A DNA stretch of 64,000 bases from an uncultured Bacteroidales bacterium (GTDB taxonomy: Bacteria > Bacteroidota > Bacteroidia > Bacteroidales > UBA932): contig CALVDT010000005.1 in NCBI GenBank assembly GCA_944326385.1, forward strand, positions 1 through 64,000, in the 5' to 3' direction. The position numbers and the translations under genes are program-made. Each line of letters starts with the position of its first letter. Positions within the stretch are counted from its first letter, which is position 1. The notes under the pieces were generated by a model, which saw only the letters and a program-made list of their open reading frames with translations, did not search any database and was not told the DNA's origin. This document shows, piece after piece, positions 17,723 through 27,478 of this stretch.

Positions 17723-18166
17723 ATGGAAAAAATCAAAGTCAAGATAGTGAACAGGTCGCCATATCCGGCACCTGCATATGCCACAAGCATGTCCGCCGGC
17801 ATGGACCTGAAGGCTGACATCCATGAACCGGTAACCTTGAAACCGCTGGAGCGCGCCATGATCCCCACAGGGCTCTCGATCGCGCTGCCTGAAGGTTACG
17901 AGGCACAGGTCAGGCCACGGAGCGGACTGGCAGCAAGACACGGCATCACCGTCCTCAACACCCCGGGGACAATCGATGCGGACTACAGGGGTGAGATCAA
18001 GGTCATACTCGTGAACCTTTCCGACACTCCTTTCACTGTGGAGCCGGGGGAAAGGATTGCACAGATGGTCGTAGCCGGACACGCATGCGTGGAATGGGAA
18101 GACACGGACATGCTCGACGGCACGGACCGCGGTGAAGGAGGATTCGGGAGTACCGGAAGACAATGA
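17723..18166 (+). CDS. dut: dUTP diphosphatase
   Basis: A 147-residue trimeric dUTPase that hydrolyses dUTP to dUMP and PPi, supplying dTMP synthesis and keeping uracil out of DNA. All five family motifs are present: AGMDL (25-29), RPRSGLA (64-70), the uracil-binding hairpin [10 protein letters not shown] (82-91), PGERIAQ (108-114) and the C-terminal [10 protein letters not shown] (136-145). Length is normal. It overlaps nothing and is followed after 6 bp by murF, so the two are likely cotranscribed from the promoter at 17662-17694. Confidence 0.97.
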   Translation: MEKIKVKIVNRSPYPAPAYATSMSAGMDLKADIHEPVTLKPLERAMIPTGLSIALPEGYEAQVRPRSGLAARHGITVLNTPGTIDADYRGEIKVILVNLSDTPFTVEPGERIAQMVVAGHACVEWEDTDMLDGTDRGEGGFGSTGRQ

Positions 18167-18172
18167 CAGACC

Positions 18173-19537
18173 ATGACGATTCAGGAACTTTACAAGATAT
18201 TCCTGGCCTGCGGTGAAGTGACCACGGACAGCAGGAAGATACGCGGAGGAGAACTTTTCTTCGCCCTCAAGGGAGAGAACTTCGACGGGAACGCATACGC
18301 GGTCAAAGCGCTCGAGGCCGGGGCGGGATATGCAGTCATAAACAGGGATTCGGAAACAGCCGCAAATGCCGGAGCACTGGATACGGGACTGTCATCAAGA
18401 CTGATACCTGTACAGGATACGCTCAGGACACTGCAGGAACTCGCAAGATGGCACAGGTCCATGACTTTTGTGGACGGGAAGCCCATAACAGTAATAGGAC
18501 TTACCGGCACCAATGGCAAAACCACCACAAAGGAACTCATGAAAGCCGTTCTCTCGGTACGCTACCGTGTCACCGCCACGGAAGGGAATCTGAACAACAG
18601 CATAGGAGTGCCGCTCTCCCTCCTCAAGATAGACAAGGACTCCGAAATAGCCATCATAGAGATGGGGGCAAGCCATCCGGGAGACATCAAGGAACTTGTG
18701 TCCGTATGTCTGCCGAATTTCGGACTGATAACCAATGTCGGGAAAGCCCATCTTCTCGGATTCGGGAGCTTCGAAGGAGTGAAGAAGGCGAAAGGCGAAC
18801 TGTACGACTACCTGCAGCGGACGGCGGACAAGGCATTCATCAATGCGGACAGCAAGGATCTCTGCAGGATGGCTGAAGAAAGACCTGACCTGCAGCTTAT
18901 CCCGTACGGACTGCAATACCAGGGAGCTCAAATCCTTCCGGCCGACAAGGAGCACCCATACCTGCGGATCGCCCTTAAAGAAGAAGGACTGACAGTGGAG
19001 ACGCACCTTGCAGGCAGCTATAATGCCGACAATGTCATGGCTGCTCTTGCCGTAGGCCGGTACTTCGGCATCTCGCATGAAGAGGCGGCCGCAGCCATAT
19101 CGGGCTATGTCCCTGTCAACAGCAGGTCGCAGATGATGCAGAAAGACAGCAACACCCTGATAATAGACGCCTACAACGCCAATCCTTCCAGCATGGAGGC
19201 CGCACTGGAGAATTTCCGCACCACCGAAGCTCCGCACAAGACCGTAATGCTCGGAGACATGCTCGAGCTCGGTGATGATTCCCTGCCGGAGCACTGCAAG
19301 GTCCTGAAGAAGGTAATGGACATGAAGATAGACAGGGCATACTTCGTCGGAGAAGAATTCGGCAAGGCGGCTGAAGAATGCGGACTCGCTGACAGAGATC
19401 TGGACGGGAATACCGAAATCCGCTTCTTCAGGACATCAGGCGATCTTGCAGCCTACCTCTCGACCCACCCCGTAAAAGAAAACGCCATCCTCATCAAAGG
19501 GTCGCGAGGCACCCGAATGGAGATGGCGATAATATGA
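18173..19537 (+). CDS. murF: UDP-N-acetylmuramoyl-tripeptide--D-alanyl-D-alanine ligase
   Basis: A 454-residue Mur ligase that adds D-Ala-D-Ala to UDP-MurNAc-tripeptide, the last cytoplasmic step of the peptidoglycan precursor. The ATP-binding motif GTNGKTT is at 112-118. The Mur central-domain region NLNNSIGVPLSLL and the C-terminal DAYNANPSSMEAAL that distinguishes MurF are both visible. Here it lies behind dut rather than in a division/cell-wall cluster. It converges on glnS, whose stop codon is only 23 bp away, with no terminator hairpin visible between them. Confidence 0.96.
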   Translation: MTIQELYKIFLACGEVTTDSRKIRGGELFFALKGENFDGNAYAVKALEAGAGYAVINRDSETAANAGALDTGLSSRLIPVQDTLRTLQELARWHRSMTFVDGKPITVIGLTGTNGKTTTKELMKAVLSVRYRVTATEGNLNNSIGVPLSLLKIDKDSEIAIIEMGASHPGDIKELVSVCLPNFGLITNVGKAHLLGFGSFEGVKKAKGELYDYLQRTADKAFINADSKDLCRMAEERPDLQLIPYGLQYQGAQILPADKEHPYLRIALKEEGLTVETHLAGSYNADNVMAALAVGRYFGISHEEAAAAISGYVPVNSRSQMMQKDSNTLIIDAYNANPSSMEAALENFRTTEAPHKTVMLGDMLELGDDSLPEHCKVLKKVMDMKIDRAYFVGEEFGKAAEECGLADRDLDGNTEIRFFRTSGDLAAYLSTHPVKENAILIKGSRGTRMEMAII

Positions 19538-19560
19538 ATCCTTACAAAGTATTTAACACA

Positions 19561-21234
19561 CTACTGCACCTTGTACGAATCTTTCAGCGACGTAGTCTTG
19601 TTGAACACAAAACGCTCCGGTGTTGAATCCGGGTCCTTGAAGAAATAGCCCGTGCGCTCGAACTGGACAGCGATCCCGGAATTGTCCTCAAGCAAAGCCG
19701 GCTCGGCATACCCTTCGGTGATCTTGAGCGAATCAGGGTTCAGGTAATCCTTGTAGTCCTCGCCTTCAGGAATCGAACCCATCTGCGCCTCTGTGAAAAG
19801 CTTGTCGTATATCCTGAGCTCGACATTCCTGGCATGCGATGCGGAAACCCAGTGTATAGTGCCCTTCACGGAACGCCACTCCCCTGCTCCCGGCTTTGAT
19901 GCCGGATCATGCGAGCACCTGATTTCGATGATATTGCCGTCGGCATCCTTGATCACCTCCTCGCATTTTACGATATACGAATATTTCAGCCTTACCTCTC
20001 CGCCCGGCTTCAGACGGAAATACTTCTTCGGCGGCTCCTCCATGAAATCCGCCCTCTCGATAAGTATCTCACCGGTGAAAGGCACCTTGCGGAACGGGCC
20101 ATCAGGACTTGCCGGATTCAAAGGGGCATCAAACCACTCCACCTTTCCCGGCTCCCAGTCGGTTATCACAAGCTTCACCGGATCCTGTACCACCATGTAT
20201 CTGTTTGAACGCTCGTTCAGATCCTGGCGGACGCACCATTCCATAAGCTGCAGGTCAATCAGCTGCTCCCGTTTTGCCACACCCACCTTTTCGGCGAACA
20301 TCCTTATGGACTCCGGAGTGTAGCCTCTCCTCCTGATACCGCAGATAGTCGGCATCCTCGGGTCATCCCATCCGCTCACATAACGGTTCTTCACCAACTC
20401 AAGCAGTTTCCGCTTGCTCATGACCGTATAGGTCAGATTCAGTCTGGCGAACTCATACTGGTGAGAAGGGAATATCTCCAGTTTCTCAATGAACCAGTCG
20501 TACAGAGGCCGGTGCACATCGAACTCGAGCGTACAGATGGAATGTGTGATATGCTCGATACTGTCGCACTGCCCGTGGGCGAAATCATACATCGGATAGA
20601 TGCACCACTTGTCGCCTGTCCTGTGATGACGGGCATGAATGATCCTGTACATCAGGGGATCCCTGAACAGCATATTCGGATGCGCCATATCTATCTTTGC
20701 CCTGAGGACCTTCTCCCCGTCAGCGTATTTCCCGTCACGCATCTCCCTGAAAAGCCTGAGATTCTCCTCTACGGAGCGGTTTCTCCACGGGCTTTCCTTT
20801 CCCGGAGTCTGGACAGTCCCGCGACCGGCCCTTATTTCCTCCTGAGTCTGGTCATCCACATACGCAAGCCCCTTCATTATCAGTTTCTCGGCCCATTCAT
20901 AAAGCCGGTCGAAATAATCTGAGGCATACCTTTCATTCTCCCACTCGAACCCGAGCCACCTGATATCCTCCTTTATGGAATCCACGTACTCCGTATCCTC
21001 CTTCACCGGATTCGTATCATCGAAGCGGAGATTTGTCTTTCCGCCGTATTTCCTTGCAAGCCCGAAATTCAGGCATATGCTCTTCGCATGTCCTATATGC
21101 AGGTATCCGTTAGGCTCGGGAGGGAATCTGGTCATGACAGACTCGCACTTGCCTGACGCCAGGTCGGATTCGATGATCTCCTCAAGGAAATTCAGATTGC
21201 GGGCCGCAGCGGCCTCCGTATTCATTTCTTCCAT
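19561..21234 (-). CDS. glnS: Glutaminyl-tRNA synthetase
   Basis: A 557-residue class I synthetase that charges tRNA-Gln with glutamine. The HIGH motif is at 46-49 in PPEPNGYLHIGHAKS and the KMSKS counterpart VMSKRK is near residue 272; the C-terminal anticodon-binding beta-barrels follow. The early NLNFLEEIIESDLASGK and the length fit the GlnRS branch rather than GluRS. A second ATG three codons in (21225) is possible. The gene is single, divergent from yicC. Confidence 0.96.
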   Translation of the reverse strand: MEEMNTEAAAARNLNFLEEIIESDLASGKCESVMTRFPPEPNGYLHIGHAKSICLNFGLARKYGGKTNLRFDDTNPVKEDTEYVDSIKEDIRWLGFEWENERYASDYFDRLYEWAEKLIMKGLAYVDDQTQEEIRAGRGTVQTPGKESPWRNRSVEENLRLFREMRDGKYADGEKVLRAKIDMAHPNMLFRDPLMYRIIHARHHRTGDKWCIYPMYDFAHGQCDSIEHITHSICTLEFDVHRPLYDWFIEKLEIFPSHQYEFARLNLTYTVMSKRKLLELVKNRYVSGWDDPRMPTICGIRRRGYTPESIRMFAEKVGVAKREQLIDLQLMEWCVRQDLNERSNRYMVVQDPVKLVITDWEPGKVEWFDAPLNPASPDGPFRKVPFTGEILIERADFMEEPPKKYFRLKPGGEVRLKYSYIVKCEEVIKDADGNIIEIRCSHDPASKPGAGEWRSVKGTIHWVSASHARNVELRIYDKLFTEAQMGSIPEGEDYKDYLNPDSLKITEGYAEPALLEDNSGIAVQFERTGYFFKDPDSTPERFVFNKTTSLKDSYKVQ

Positions 21235-21289
21235 AATATGCAGTTATCCCTTTAGCACAAATAATCCGCGAAGATAAGGATAAATTTGT

Positions 21290-21297
21290 TATTTTTG
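21290..21297 (+). promoter_or_regulatory. -7 box of the yicC gene
   Basis: TATTTTTG matches TAnnTTTG exactly and lies 23 bp before the ATG at 21321. No TTTG lies at the expected distance upstream, so only half of the promoter is recognisable. Confidence 0.5.
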
Positions 21298-21320
21298 TGC
21301 CGGAAAAAGAAAAAAACACC

Positions 21321-22217
21321 ATGATACAGTCAATGACAGGCTACGGCAAGGCCGAAACCACACTCGAATCAGGAAAACTGACAGTCGAAATCAGATCGCT
21401 AAACGGCAAAAGCGCAGACATAAGCATCAAGACACAGCTTCTGCCGAAAGACAAGGAACTTGCAGTACGCCAGCTCATTGCCCAAAGGCTTCAAAGAGGC
21501 AACATAGACTTCTTCATGACCTTCGAGGCCAATGCCGCCGATACGGCAAAAGAAATCAATCCTGATCTTGTAATGGCATATTTCAGACAGATAATGGCCA
21601 TCAACACCAGGATAAACAGTGAATTTCCGGACACCGGCAACGCCGACTCCGCCCACATTCTCGGCACCATACTGAGATTCCCGGACGTGATGGATACCAA
21701 CAGGAAACAGGACATCATAGACGAAAGCAACTGGGAGCAGGTTTCCGGCTGCATCAACGAGGCTCTGGACAAGATATGCGAATACCGTGCAGCGGAAGGA
21801 AAGTCCCTCTATGCCGATGTGACCGCAAAGGTGAAGAACATCCTCGACTTCATACCGCAGGTAGAGGCATTTGAAGGGGAAAGAGTGGCAGCCATCAAGG
21901 AAAAGCTGATATCAAGGCTCGACGAACTGGCCATGGGGGCAGACAGCAACAGGCTGGAACAGGAGATGATCTACTATCTCGAAAAGCTTGACATCAATGA
22001 AGAGAAAGTCCGTCTGCGCCAGCATTGCAAATATTTCATGGAAACAATAGACAACGACCCGTATCCCGGCAAGAAGCTCGGCTTCATAGCACAGGAAATG
22101 GGTCGCGAGATAAACACTACTGGCTCCAAGGCCAATCACAGCGGAATCCAGAAGATCGTCGTAAGGATGAAAGATGAGCTGGAGAAGATAAAGGAGCAGA
22201 GTCTCAACATACTATAG
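21321..22217 (+). CDS. yicC: YicC/YloC-family endoribonuclease
   Basis: A 298-residue protein with the family start MIQSMTGYGKAE, the YicC N-terminal domain (to about 155) and the DUF1732 C-terminal domain ending NHSGIQKIVVRMKDELEKI. E. coli YicC and B. subtilis YloC are endoribonucleases acting in RNA turnover; in other Bacteroidota the gene often neighbours gmk, which is not the case here. I chose the ATG at 21321, which matches the conserved N-terminus, over an in-frame GTG at 21297 that lies inside the predicted -7 box. It converges on the heparinase-like gene, 50 bp away. Confidence 0.94.
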   Translation: MIQSMTGYGKAETTLESGKLTVEIRSLNGKSADISIKTQLLPKDKELAVRQLIAQRLQRGNIDFFMTFEANAADTAKEINPDLVMAYFRQIMAINTRINSEFPDTGNADSAHILGTILRFPDVMDTNRKQDIIDESNWEQVSGCINEALDKICEYRAAEGKSLYADVTAKVKNILDFIPQVEAFEGERVAAIKEKLISRLDELAMGADSNRLEQEMIYYLEKLDINEEKVRLRQHCKYFMETIDNDPYPGKKLGFIAQEMGREINTTGSKANHSGIQKIVVRMKDELEKIKEQSLNIL

Positions 22218-22267
22218 AAGAAATCCCTCCTTTTGAATTCACCCTTCCGGGAAGTCAGGAGGCGGTT

Positions 22268-24343
22268 CTACTGCAATATCCGGATTTCGAATCTGTATTC
22301 CCCTGCAAGAGGGGCATTGTCTGATGAAGTGAAGGAAATGCGCCTGAGTTCATTTCCCCAGACACCGGTCATGCGTGGATCATCCAGCGCCTTCACTTCC
22401 ACATGCGGAGACAGGCTTTTCGGGAAAGACATCTCAGCCACGGCCCCATCTCCGATGACCACTACCCTGCCGGCAGGCACTGTCTTCGCCTTCCCGTCTG
22501 CAGTATAGCTCTCCCCGGGAAGCCGGACCTCACCGGAAACCATGAAATTCTCCACATCTGCAGCCTTGCGTTCAGAAAGGCGGAAACTGTCCTTGATCAC
22601 CAGTTTCCTGTCCGAAAGCCTGTACTCCCTCTTCCAGTCTGCACAACCTGCAGTCTCGGGATACGCACCGCTGATATCCAGGCTGAATTCCCTTCTGTCA
22701 GTGCTGCACACTACATCGGCAGAACGGAACCTGTCACCGAAACTCTGCGACACTCCGTTTATCACAGGCAGACTGTGCCAGTCGCTCTGCATGGACCAGA
22801 TCGTATACCTCTCGTCGCTGAATGTCTTCTTGGTGTATGTCCCGACTCCGGCATCTATGAAAAGAGGAATGTCATTGCTGTAAAGGATGAATGTCCCGAC
22901 ATCATTATGATTGTGGCTTTCATTGTTGAATCCGCCTTTTGCAGCGAAGAAGCTGCCGGAATTGTCCCGGAGATAGCAGAATTCAGTCTCCGGATACCAG
23001 ACGGCGGAAGGCACAGACTCCCTTAGTCCGGCCAATACCGCCTCTGCGGAGGAGGTCTCCAGCTGTTTCCTGAGAGTCTCGACCCGGGCATTCAACCCTG
23101 GAAGTATCCTTGCAGTCTCGAGAGACCTGTAGGTATCATTTCCCAAAGGGATGGAAGGTGTCCTGAACTTCCCGTCCCTGTAAAGGAGATAGACGGCAAA
23201 GTCCATCATCTCCTGACTGCCTGTGGATTTTCCATAGCGGTAAGTCAGATAAATGTCAGGCGTCAGGGTCGCAGTGGCATCGGCAAAGTTCACCACCCTG
23301 GAACTGCCTATATAAGAACGCGAAATATACTCGCCCATGTTCCGTATCTGCTCATTGTCGAAAAGCGACACCTTCCCGCCTGTGGCATCATGCAGCATTT
23401 CAAGATAATCATGCAGTTTTCCTGCGGCATGTCCCCAATAGGACGGACCTTCCTCGCAGGCTCCGTCCCCTTTCACGAAATTCACGAACCTGTCTGTGGA
23501 TTCCACGGACAGTTCCAGGGCGGCATCGAGGCGTTCCTGGTCCTGTTCCATCAGGAGAAAGCAGAGAAGGACATTGGAATTGCACCATGGATTCCAGTTG
23601 TTTATGAGCTCTCCCGGTTTCCAGTCGTCTGCCATCCACCAGTTTGCGGCACGCACGGATTCATCGAAGAACGGATCCAGCACCCTCTCCTTCACGGCCG
23701 CTTCCATACAGTAGCTGATGGATGGGTCCAGAGCGTCCAGTTCATCCTTGAAGAAATGCCATGCGACAGCCATAGTCGCCCCGTACTGTGCGGACACCAG
23801 ATCTATGATATACTCCCTCGGATCCGGCAGTGACCTGTGGCTCGACTGCCTCGGTGTGTGCGCTGACAGAACCCACGACGTCATCTGGCAGCTCTGCCAC
23901 AGGCCGTTTGCCAGCTGGTCGATGAATCTGCCCTGCCCTTCGGCAAGCTCTGCGAGGATGAGGGTGTTCAATGCCTTCCTGTTGGATTCCATCGGATTCT
24001 CCATGATCTTCCTGTTGCCGCTTCTCTCATATTCCAGATAAGCGGTGGCAGGAATGACCTTCCATTCGTAGTCCAGGTATTTCTCCCCTTCGCTGACAAT
24101 CCTGGCTGCACCGTCACCCAGAAGCCGGCTCCAGCCCTCCCTGTCATCATAGTCAGGATAAGGGAACCAGTCCCCTCCGGTCTTTATCAGGCTGACGCCG
24201 CCGTTCTCCGAAACTGCTTCCGCATATGCCGCCGAAATATAGTTCCTCTCCTCGTATGCTCCGGCATCGAGGGATACCGCCATCGACAATCCGGCAGCTG
24301 CCAGTATGCCGAGGACCAGTCCTTTACATGAAATCCGCTTCAT
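22268..24343 (-). CDS. Heparinase II/III-like polysaccharide lyase-family protein
   Basis: A 691-residue exported protein with a Sec signal (cleavage near SLDAGA). An N-terminal helical toroid (about 40-440) is followed by the heparinase II/III-like beta-sandwich, recognised by GGFNNESHNHNDVGTF with its conserved histidines and LFIDAGVGTYT. Relatives are polysaccharide lyases acting on heparin/heparan sulfate, alginate or related uronic-acid polymers (PL12/15/21-type folds); the substrate cannot be told from sequence. It is the last gene of the leftward holA run, 44 bp downstream of the 5'-nucleotidase half-gene, and has no SusC/D next to it. Confidence 0.87.
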   Translation of the reverse strand: MKRISCKGLVLGILAAAGLSMAVSLDAGAYEERNYISAAYAEAVSENGGVSLIKTGGDWFPYPDYDDREGWSRLLGDGAARIVSEGEKYLDYEWKVIPATAYLEYERSGNRKIMENPMESNRKALNTLILAELAEGQGRFIDQLANGLWQSCQMTSWVLSAHTPRQSSHRSLPDPREYIIDLVSAQYGATMAVAWHFFKDELDALDPSISYCMEAAVKERVLDPFFDESVRAANWWMADDWKPGELINNWNPWCNSNVLLCFLLMEQDQERLDAALELSVESTDRFVNFVKGDGACEEGPSYWGHAAGKLHDYLEMLHDATGGKVSLFDNEQIRNMGEYISRSYIGSSRVVNFADATATLTPDIYLTYRYGKSTGSQEMMDFAVYLLYRDGKFRTPSIPLGNDTYRSLETARILPGLNARVETLRKQLETSSAEAVLAGLRESVPSAVWYPETEFCYLRDNSGSFFAAKGGFNNESHNHNDVGTFILYSNDIPLFIDAGVGTYTKKTFSDERYTIWSMQSDWHSLPVINGVSQSFGDRFRSADVVCSTDRREFSLDISGAYPETAGCADWKREYRLSDRKLVIKDSFRLSERKAADVENFMVSGEVRLPGESYTADGKAKTVPAGRVVVIGDGAVAEMSFPKSLSPHVEVKALDDPRMTGVWGNELRRISFTSSDNAPLAGEYRFEIRILQ

Positions 24344-24387
24344 GATATTCTCCTTTGGTTATCAAGTGTCATTATTATGTCAAAAGG

Positions 24388-25224
24388 TCATTTCCAGATG
24401 TCGATCCTGCCTGTATACAGTCCCCAGCATCCGTCCGTGACTACCGGCACCTCTTTTCCCGTCCTGTCCTCCGCATGTTCCATCTGCTCCAGGAAAGTAT
24501 GCGAATGGCCGCCTATCACCAGATCCACATTCTCCACGCCTGCAATAAGTTCAGGGTCAGTGAAGAAATCCCCTTCGTAGCCCAGATGCGACAGGCAGAT
24601 CACCATGTCGCAATGCTTCTCTTCCTTCAGATAAGCTGCATAACGGTTCACCGTCTCCACCGGGTCAAGGTATCGGATCCTGTCAGCGATATGCCTGTCC
24701 ACCACCACGGTCAGATCGGTAAGCAGACCTATGAACCCTATCTTCAATCCACCCCTCCTCAATATGCAGTATGGCTTTATGAGTTTCTCCAAAGCATCGT
24801 CATCGAAATCATAGTTTGCACATACTATCGGGAAGCGGCATCTTGCCACTCTTCTGGCCAGCTCTTCAAGGCCGTTGTCGAATTCATGGTTCCCGAGACA
24901 CGCCACATCGTACCGCATGGCATTCATGCAATCCACCTCCACATCGCCTTTCATCAATGTAAAATAAGAGGAGCCCTGACTGAAATCGCCTGCATCCACG
25001 AGCAGGACACGGTTTTTCCCGACCGCCTCCCTTACGCTGTCCACATAGACAGCCCTTTCTATCACTCCGCCCATCCCGGCTTCTTCCCCGGCCCTTACCG
25101 GATCGATATGGCTGTGGGTGTCATTTGTATGCAGTATGACCAGATCCTGGGCACCGGCCAGAATGCAGGACATCAGCGCTGCCATTATAACTGCTGTCTT
25201 CTTCATCTCATCAAAGGATTTCAT
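24388..25224 (-). CDS. 5'-nucleotidase-type metallophosphatase (catalytic half)
   Basis: A 278-residue exported calcineurin-like phosphoesterase matching the N-terminal catalytic half of UshA-type 5'-nucleotidases. Metal-binding motifs: HTNDTHSH after the signal peptide, DAGDFSQGS, CLGNHEFDNG and GGHSHTFLE. The UshA C-terminal substrate-binding domain is missing here and is encoded by the gene directly upstream, so the enzyme is split. The ATG at 25224 shares one base with the upstream stop (TGATG), implying coupled translation; an ATG at 25206 (MKKTAVIM) is an equally plausible signal-peptide start. Confidence 0.9.
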   Translation of the reverse strand: MKSFDEMKKTAVIMAALMSCILAGAQDLVILHTNDTHSHIDPVRAGEEAGMGGVIERAVYVDSVREAVGKNRVLLVDAGDFSQGSSYFTLMKGDVEVDCMNAMRYDVACLGNHEFDNGLEELARRVARCRFPIVCANYDFDDDALEKLIKPYCILRRGGLKIGFIGLLTDLTVVVDRHIADRIRYLDPVETVNRYAAYLKEEKHCDMVICLSHLGYEGDFFTDPELIAGVENVDLVIGGHSHTFLEQMEHAEDRTGKEVPVVTDGCWGLYTGRIDIWK

Positions 25225-26087
25225 CAAAGGATTTTCACTCGCCCGTCCGTCTTGTACACTATGTCCCGTCCTGCCGCCGTTTCCCCGTTGACATAATCCA
25301 GCATGACATCGATTATGTCAACGTCATCATACTGGAGAACCTCGACTGCATTCCTGGCGACATACAGATTGTCACCGCCATTGAGCAGAAACGAGATTGT
25401 GGCGACTCCATAGACCTGCCCGTCGTCTATCGGCATCCCGTCTATTGTCGCAGAGACGAGCTTCCCGTCCGATACTTCTATGCGGACTCCTCCCAGCACC
25501 TGGATCCTCGTGGCTGCCATCTGCTCCAGGATAGCTCTTATGTCCTTGCCTTTCAATGCGACATACACGATACTGTTCTTGAAAGGAAACATTGAAAGCA
25601 TATCGTCCAGAAGTATGTCGCCTTCCGGCATATCCACCCGGATACCTCCGAAATTCCCGATACCCATATCCACATGCCTGCCCGACTTCTCTTCCACGGC
25701 AGCCATTATCCTGTCTATGAAAAGATTGGAAAGGGCGCTCTCCGGAGCTGCAAGTATCATGGCTTCGGGGGAATGCCCTATCACCTTCTTGACAGGAGCC
25801 ATCACCGGCTGCGCATCCAGCACTACCGAAGCCACGGCGTATGCGGTTCCGCCCTTGTAGACTTTTCCTCGCGGAGAGAAATATTTCCGTCCTTTTACCC
25901 TGCCCACAGTCTCCGGTACATTGTCCGCGGACGGGGATACACATCCTGTACGCGAACCGTCCATTACCGTCCTCGACCACTCCATGCGGAAGCCGTCATC
26001 CCCGGCGGCAAGCCATGCAGACGGAAAGACCATAATGCAAAATACGGCCGCCAGCTTCACAAAACAGTGATTTACCGATACTCTCAT
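25224..26087 (-). CDS. 5'-nucleotidase C-terminal domain protein (substrate-binding half)
   Basis: A 287-residue exported protein made of the 5'-nucleotidase C-terminal domain, with family landmarks MGIGNFGGIRVDMPEGDI, LLDDMLSMFPF, GVRIEVSDGKL and FLLNGGDNLY. It has no catalytic metal site and presumably pairs with the metallophosphatase encoded next, together rebuilding a UshA-like periplasmic nucleotidase. I chose the ATG at 26087, which overlaps the upstream ABC permease stop by four bases (ATGA), over the ATG at 26102, which adds five residues before the signal peptide. Confidence 0.88.
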   Translation of the reverse strand: MRVSVNHCFVKLAAVFCIMVFPSAWLAAGDDGFRMEWSRTVMDGSRTGCVSPSADNVPETVGRVKGRKYFSPRGKVYKGGTAYAVASVVLDAQPVMAPVKKVIGHSPEAMILAAPESALSNLFIDRIMAAVEEKSGRHVDMGIGNFGGIRVDMPEGDILLDDMLSMFPFKNSIVYVALKGKDIRAILEQMAATRIQVLGGVRIEVSDGKLVSATIDGMPIDDGQVYGVATISFLLNGGDNLYVARNAVEVLQYDDVDIIDVMLDYVNGETAAGRDIVYKTDGRVKIL

Positions 26088-27475
26088 TTCTGCTTCAGCC
26101 ATTTGTAAAGATCCTTGAAAGTGGTTTTCTTGCCGTACATCAATATTCCTATCTTGTATATCCGTGCTGAAATATACGCCATGACGACAAATGTCAGCAG
26201 AAGCAGACCTATTGAAAGTGCAAGTTCCCAGAACGGGACTCCGAACGGGATCCTGGCCAGCATGACTATCGGCGAGGTGAACGGAATCATCGATCCCCAG
26301 AACACTATCTGGCTGTCCGGAGCCTTGAATGCATAGAATGCGATGAAGAAGGCTATCAGGAGCGGGATTGTCACCGGCATCTGAAGCTGCTGGGTATCCG
26401 CCTCGTTCTCCACAGCCGAACCGATGGCGGCAAACAGTGATGCGTACAGCAGATATCCAAGTATGAAATAAATCAGAAAACTCAGGAATATCTCCACATA
26501 GTCCAGACTTCCGAGAGTGGTTATCACTGCTGCCATCTCGCTGTCGGACGATGCCGCAAGCATGTCTGCATCCATAGTCATGCCTGCCGTATCCATCATC
26601 GACTGATCCACGCCGAGCCCCTCAGCCATCTGCGTCATCTGGTCACTCTGCATCCGGGCAGAAGACATGATGGAATCCATACCTATGAAAGAACCGACTC
26701 CCAACACGATGACCGCTGTCAGGACTATCCAGAGGAAGAACTGCGTCAGAGCCACCGCAGCGACACCTATGATCTTGCCGAACATCAGTTCAAGCGAATT
26801 CACCGATGAAATCAGCACCTCCACCACGCGGGTGGATTTCTCCTCGATGACGCTCTGCATCACCATGGCGGAGAACATGGCTATGAACATATAGATGATG
26901 ACAGAAAGCACAAGCGATATGATCATATAGACTTCCGACGAGGTTATGGTCTCGCTGCCGCTGTCATCCACCGTGTAGGTGGAGATCGGGATATCTGCCT
27001 GGACTTCCTCCATTATCTGGCGCAATCCCTTGATATTGAATGCCGCCAATCTGTATTCCTCCACAGCGTTGTTCACATTGGCGCTCACCGCCTCCTTCAT
27101 GTCCACACTCAGAGGCTTCCCTGAATAAGCGGATACACTGACGCTTCTGGCTACCGTATCCAGTCTGGAAATGACCACAAGCGCATCGATATCCAGATCG
27201 GGGAACACATTCTTCAGCGAATCCACACTGCATGAAGAGTAGTCCACATAGCTTATCTTCTCGCTGTCAGCCATGTAAGGCATCACTATCCCCGACTTGT
27301 CCACGACTCCGATTGTCTTCCCCTTGTCCTCGGCCATGAACATGATCAGGCTCGGCAATATGCAAAGGGCCGCAAAGAACACCGGACCGAGAAAGGTCGT
27401 CAGCAGGAAAGACTTTTTCCTGACCTTGGTAAGATACTCCCTCGAAATTATGACACTTACTGTCCTGAAATCCAT
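26084..27475 (-). CDS. ABC-2 type exporter permease (NatB-like)
   Basis: A 463-residue membrane protein: one N-terminal transmembrane helix (about 25-45), a large external domain, then five or so helices in the second half (from about residue 180). This is the NatB/YhaP layout of ABC-2 permeases. With the ATPase just upstream (3 bp gap) it forms an export complex; substrates of this family include Na+ and small amphiphiles, and the actual one is unknown. A Met/Ser/Asp-rich insertion lies near residues 270-315. Confidence 0.9.
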   Translation of the reverse strand: MDFRTVSVIISREYLTKVRKKSFLLTTFLGPVFFAALCILPSLIMFMAEDKGKTIGVVDKSGIVMPYMADSEKISYVDYSSCSVDSLKNVFPDLDIDALVVISRLDTVARSVSVSAYSGKPLSVDMKEAVSANVNNAVEEYRLAAFNIKGLRQIMEEVQADIPISTYTVDDSGSETITSSEVYMIISLVLSVIIYMFIAMFSAMVMQSVIEEKSTRVVEVLISSVNSLELMFGKIIGVAAVALTQFFLWIVLTAVIVLGVGSFIGMDSIMSSARMQSDQMTQMAEGLGVDQSMMDTAGMTMDADMLAASSDSEMAAVITTLGSLDYVEIFLSFLIYFILGYLLYASLFAAIGSAVENEADTQQLQMPVTIPLLIAFFIAFYAFKAPDSQIVFWGSMIPFTSPIVMLARIPFGVPFWELALSIGLLLLTFVVMAYISARIYKIGILMYGKKTTFKDLYKWLKQK

Positions 27476-27478
27476 GGT

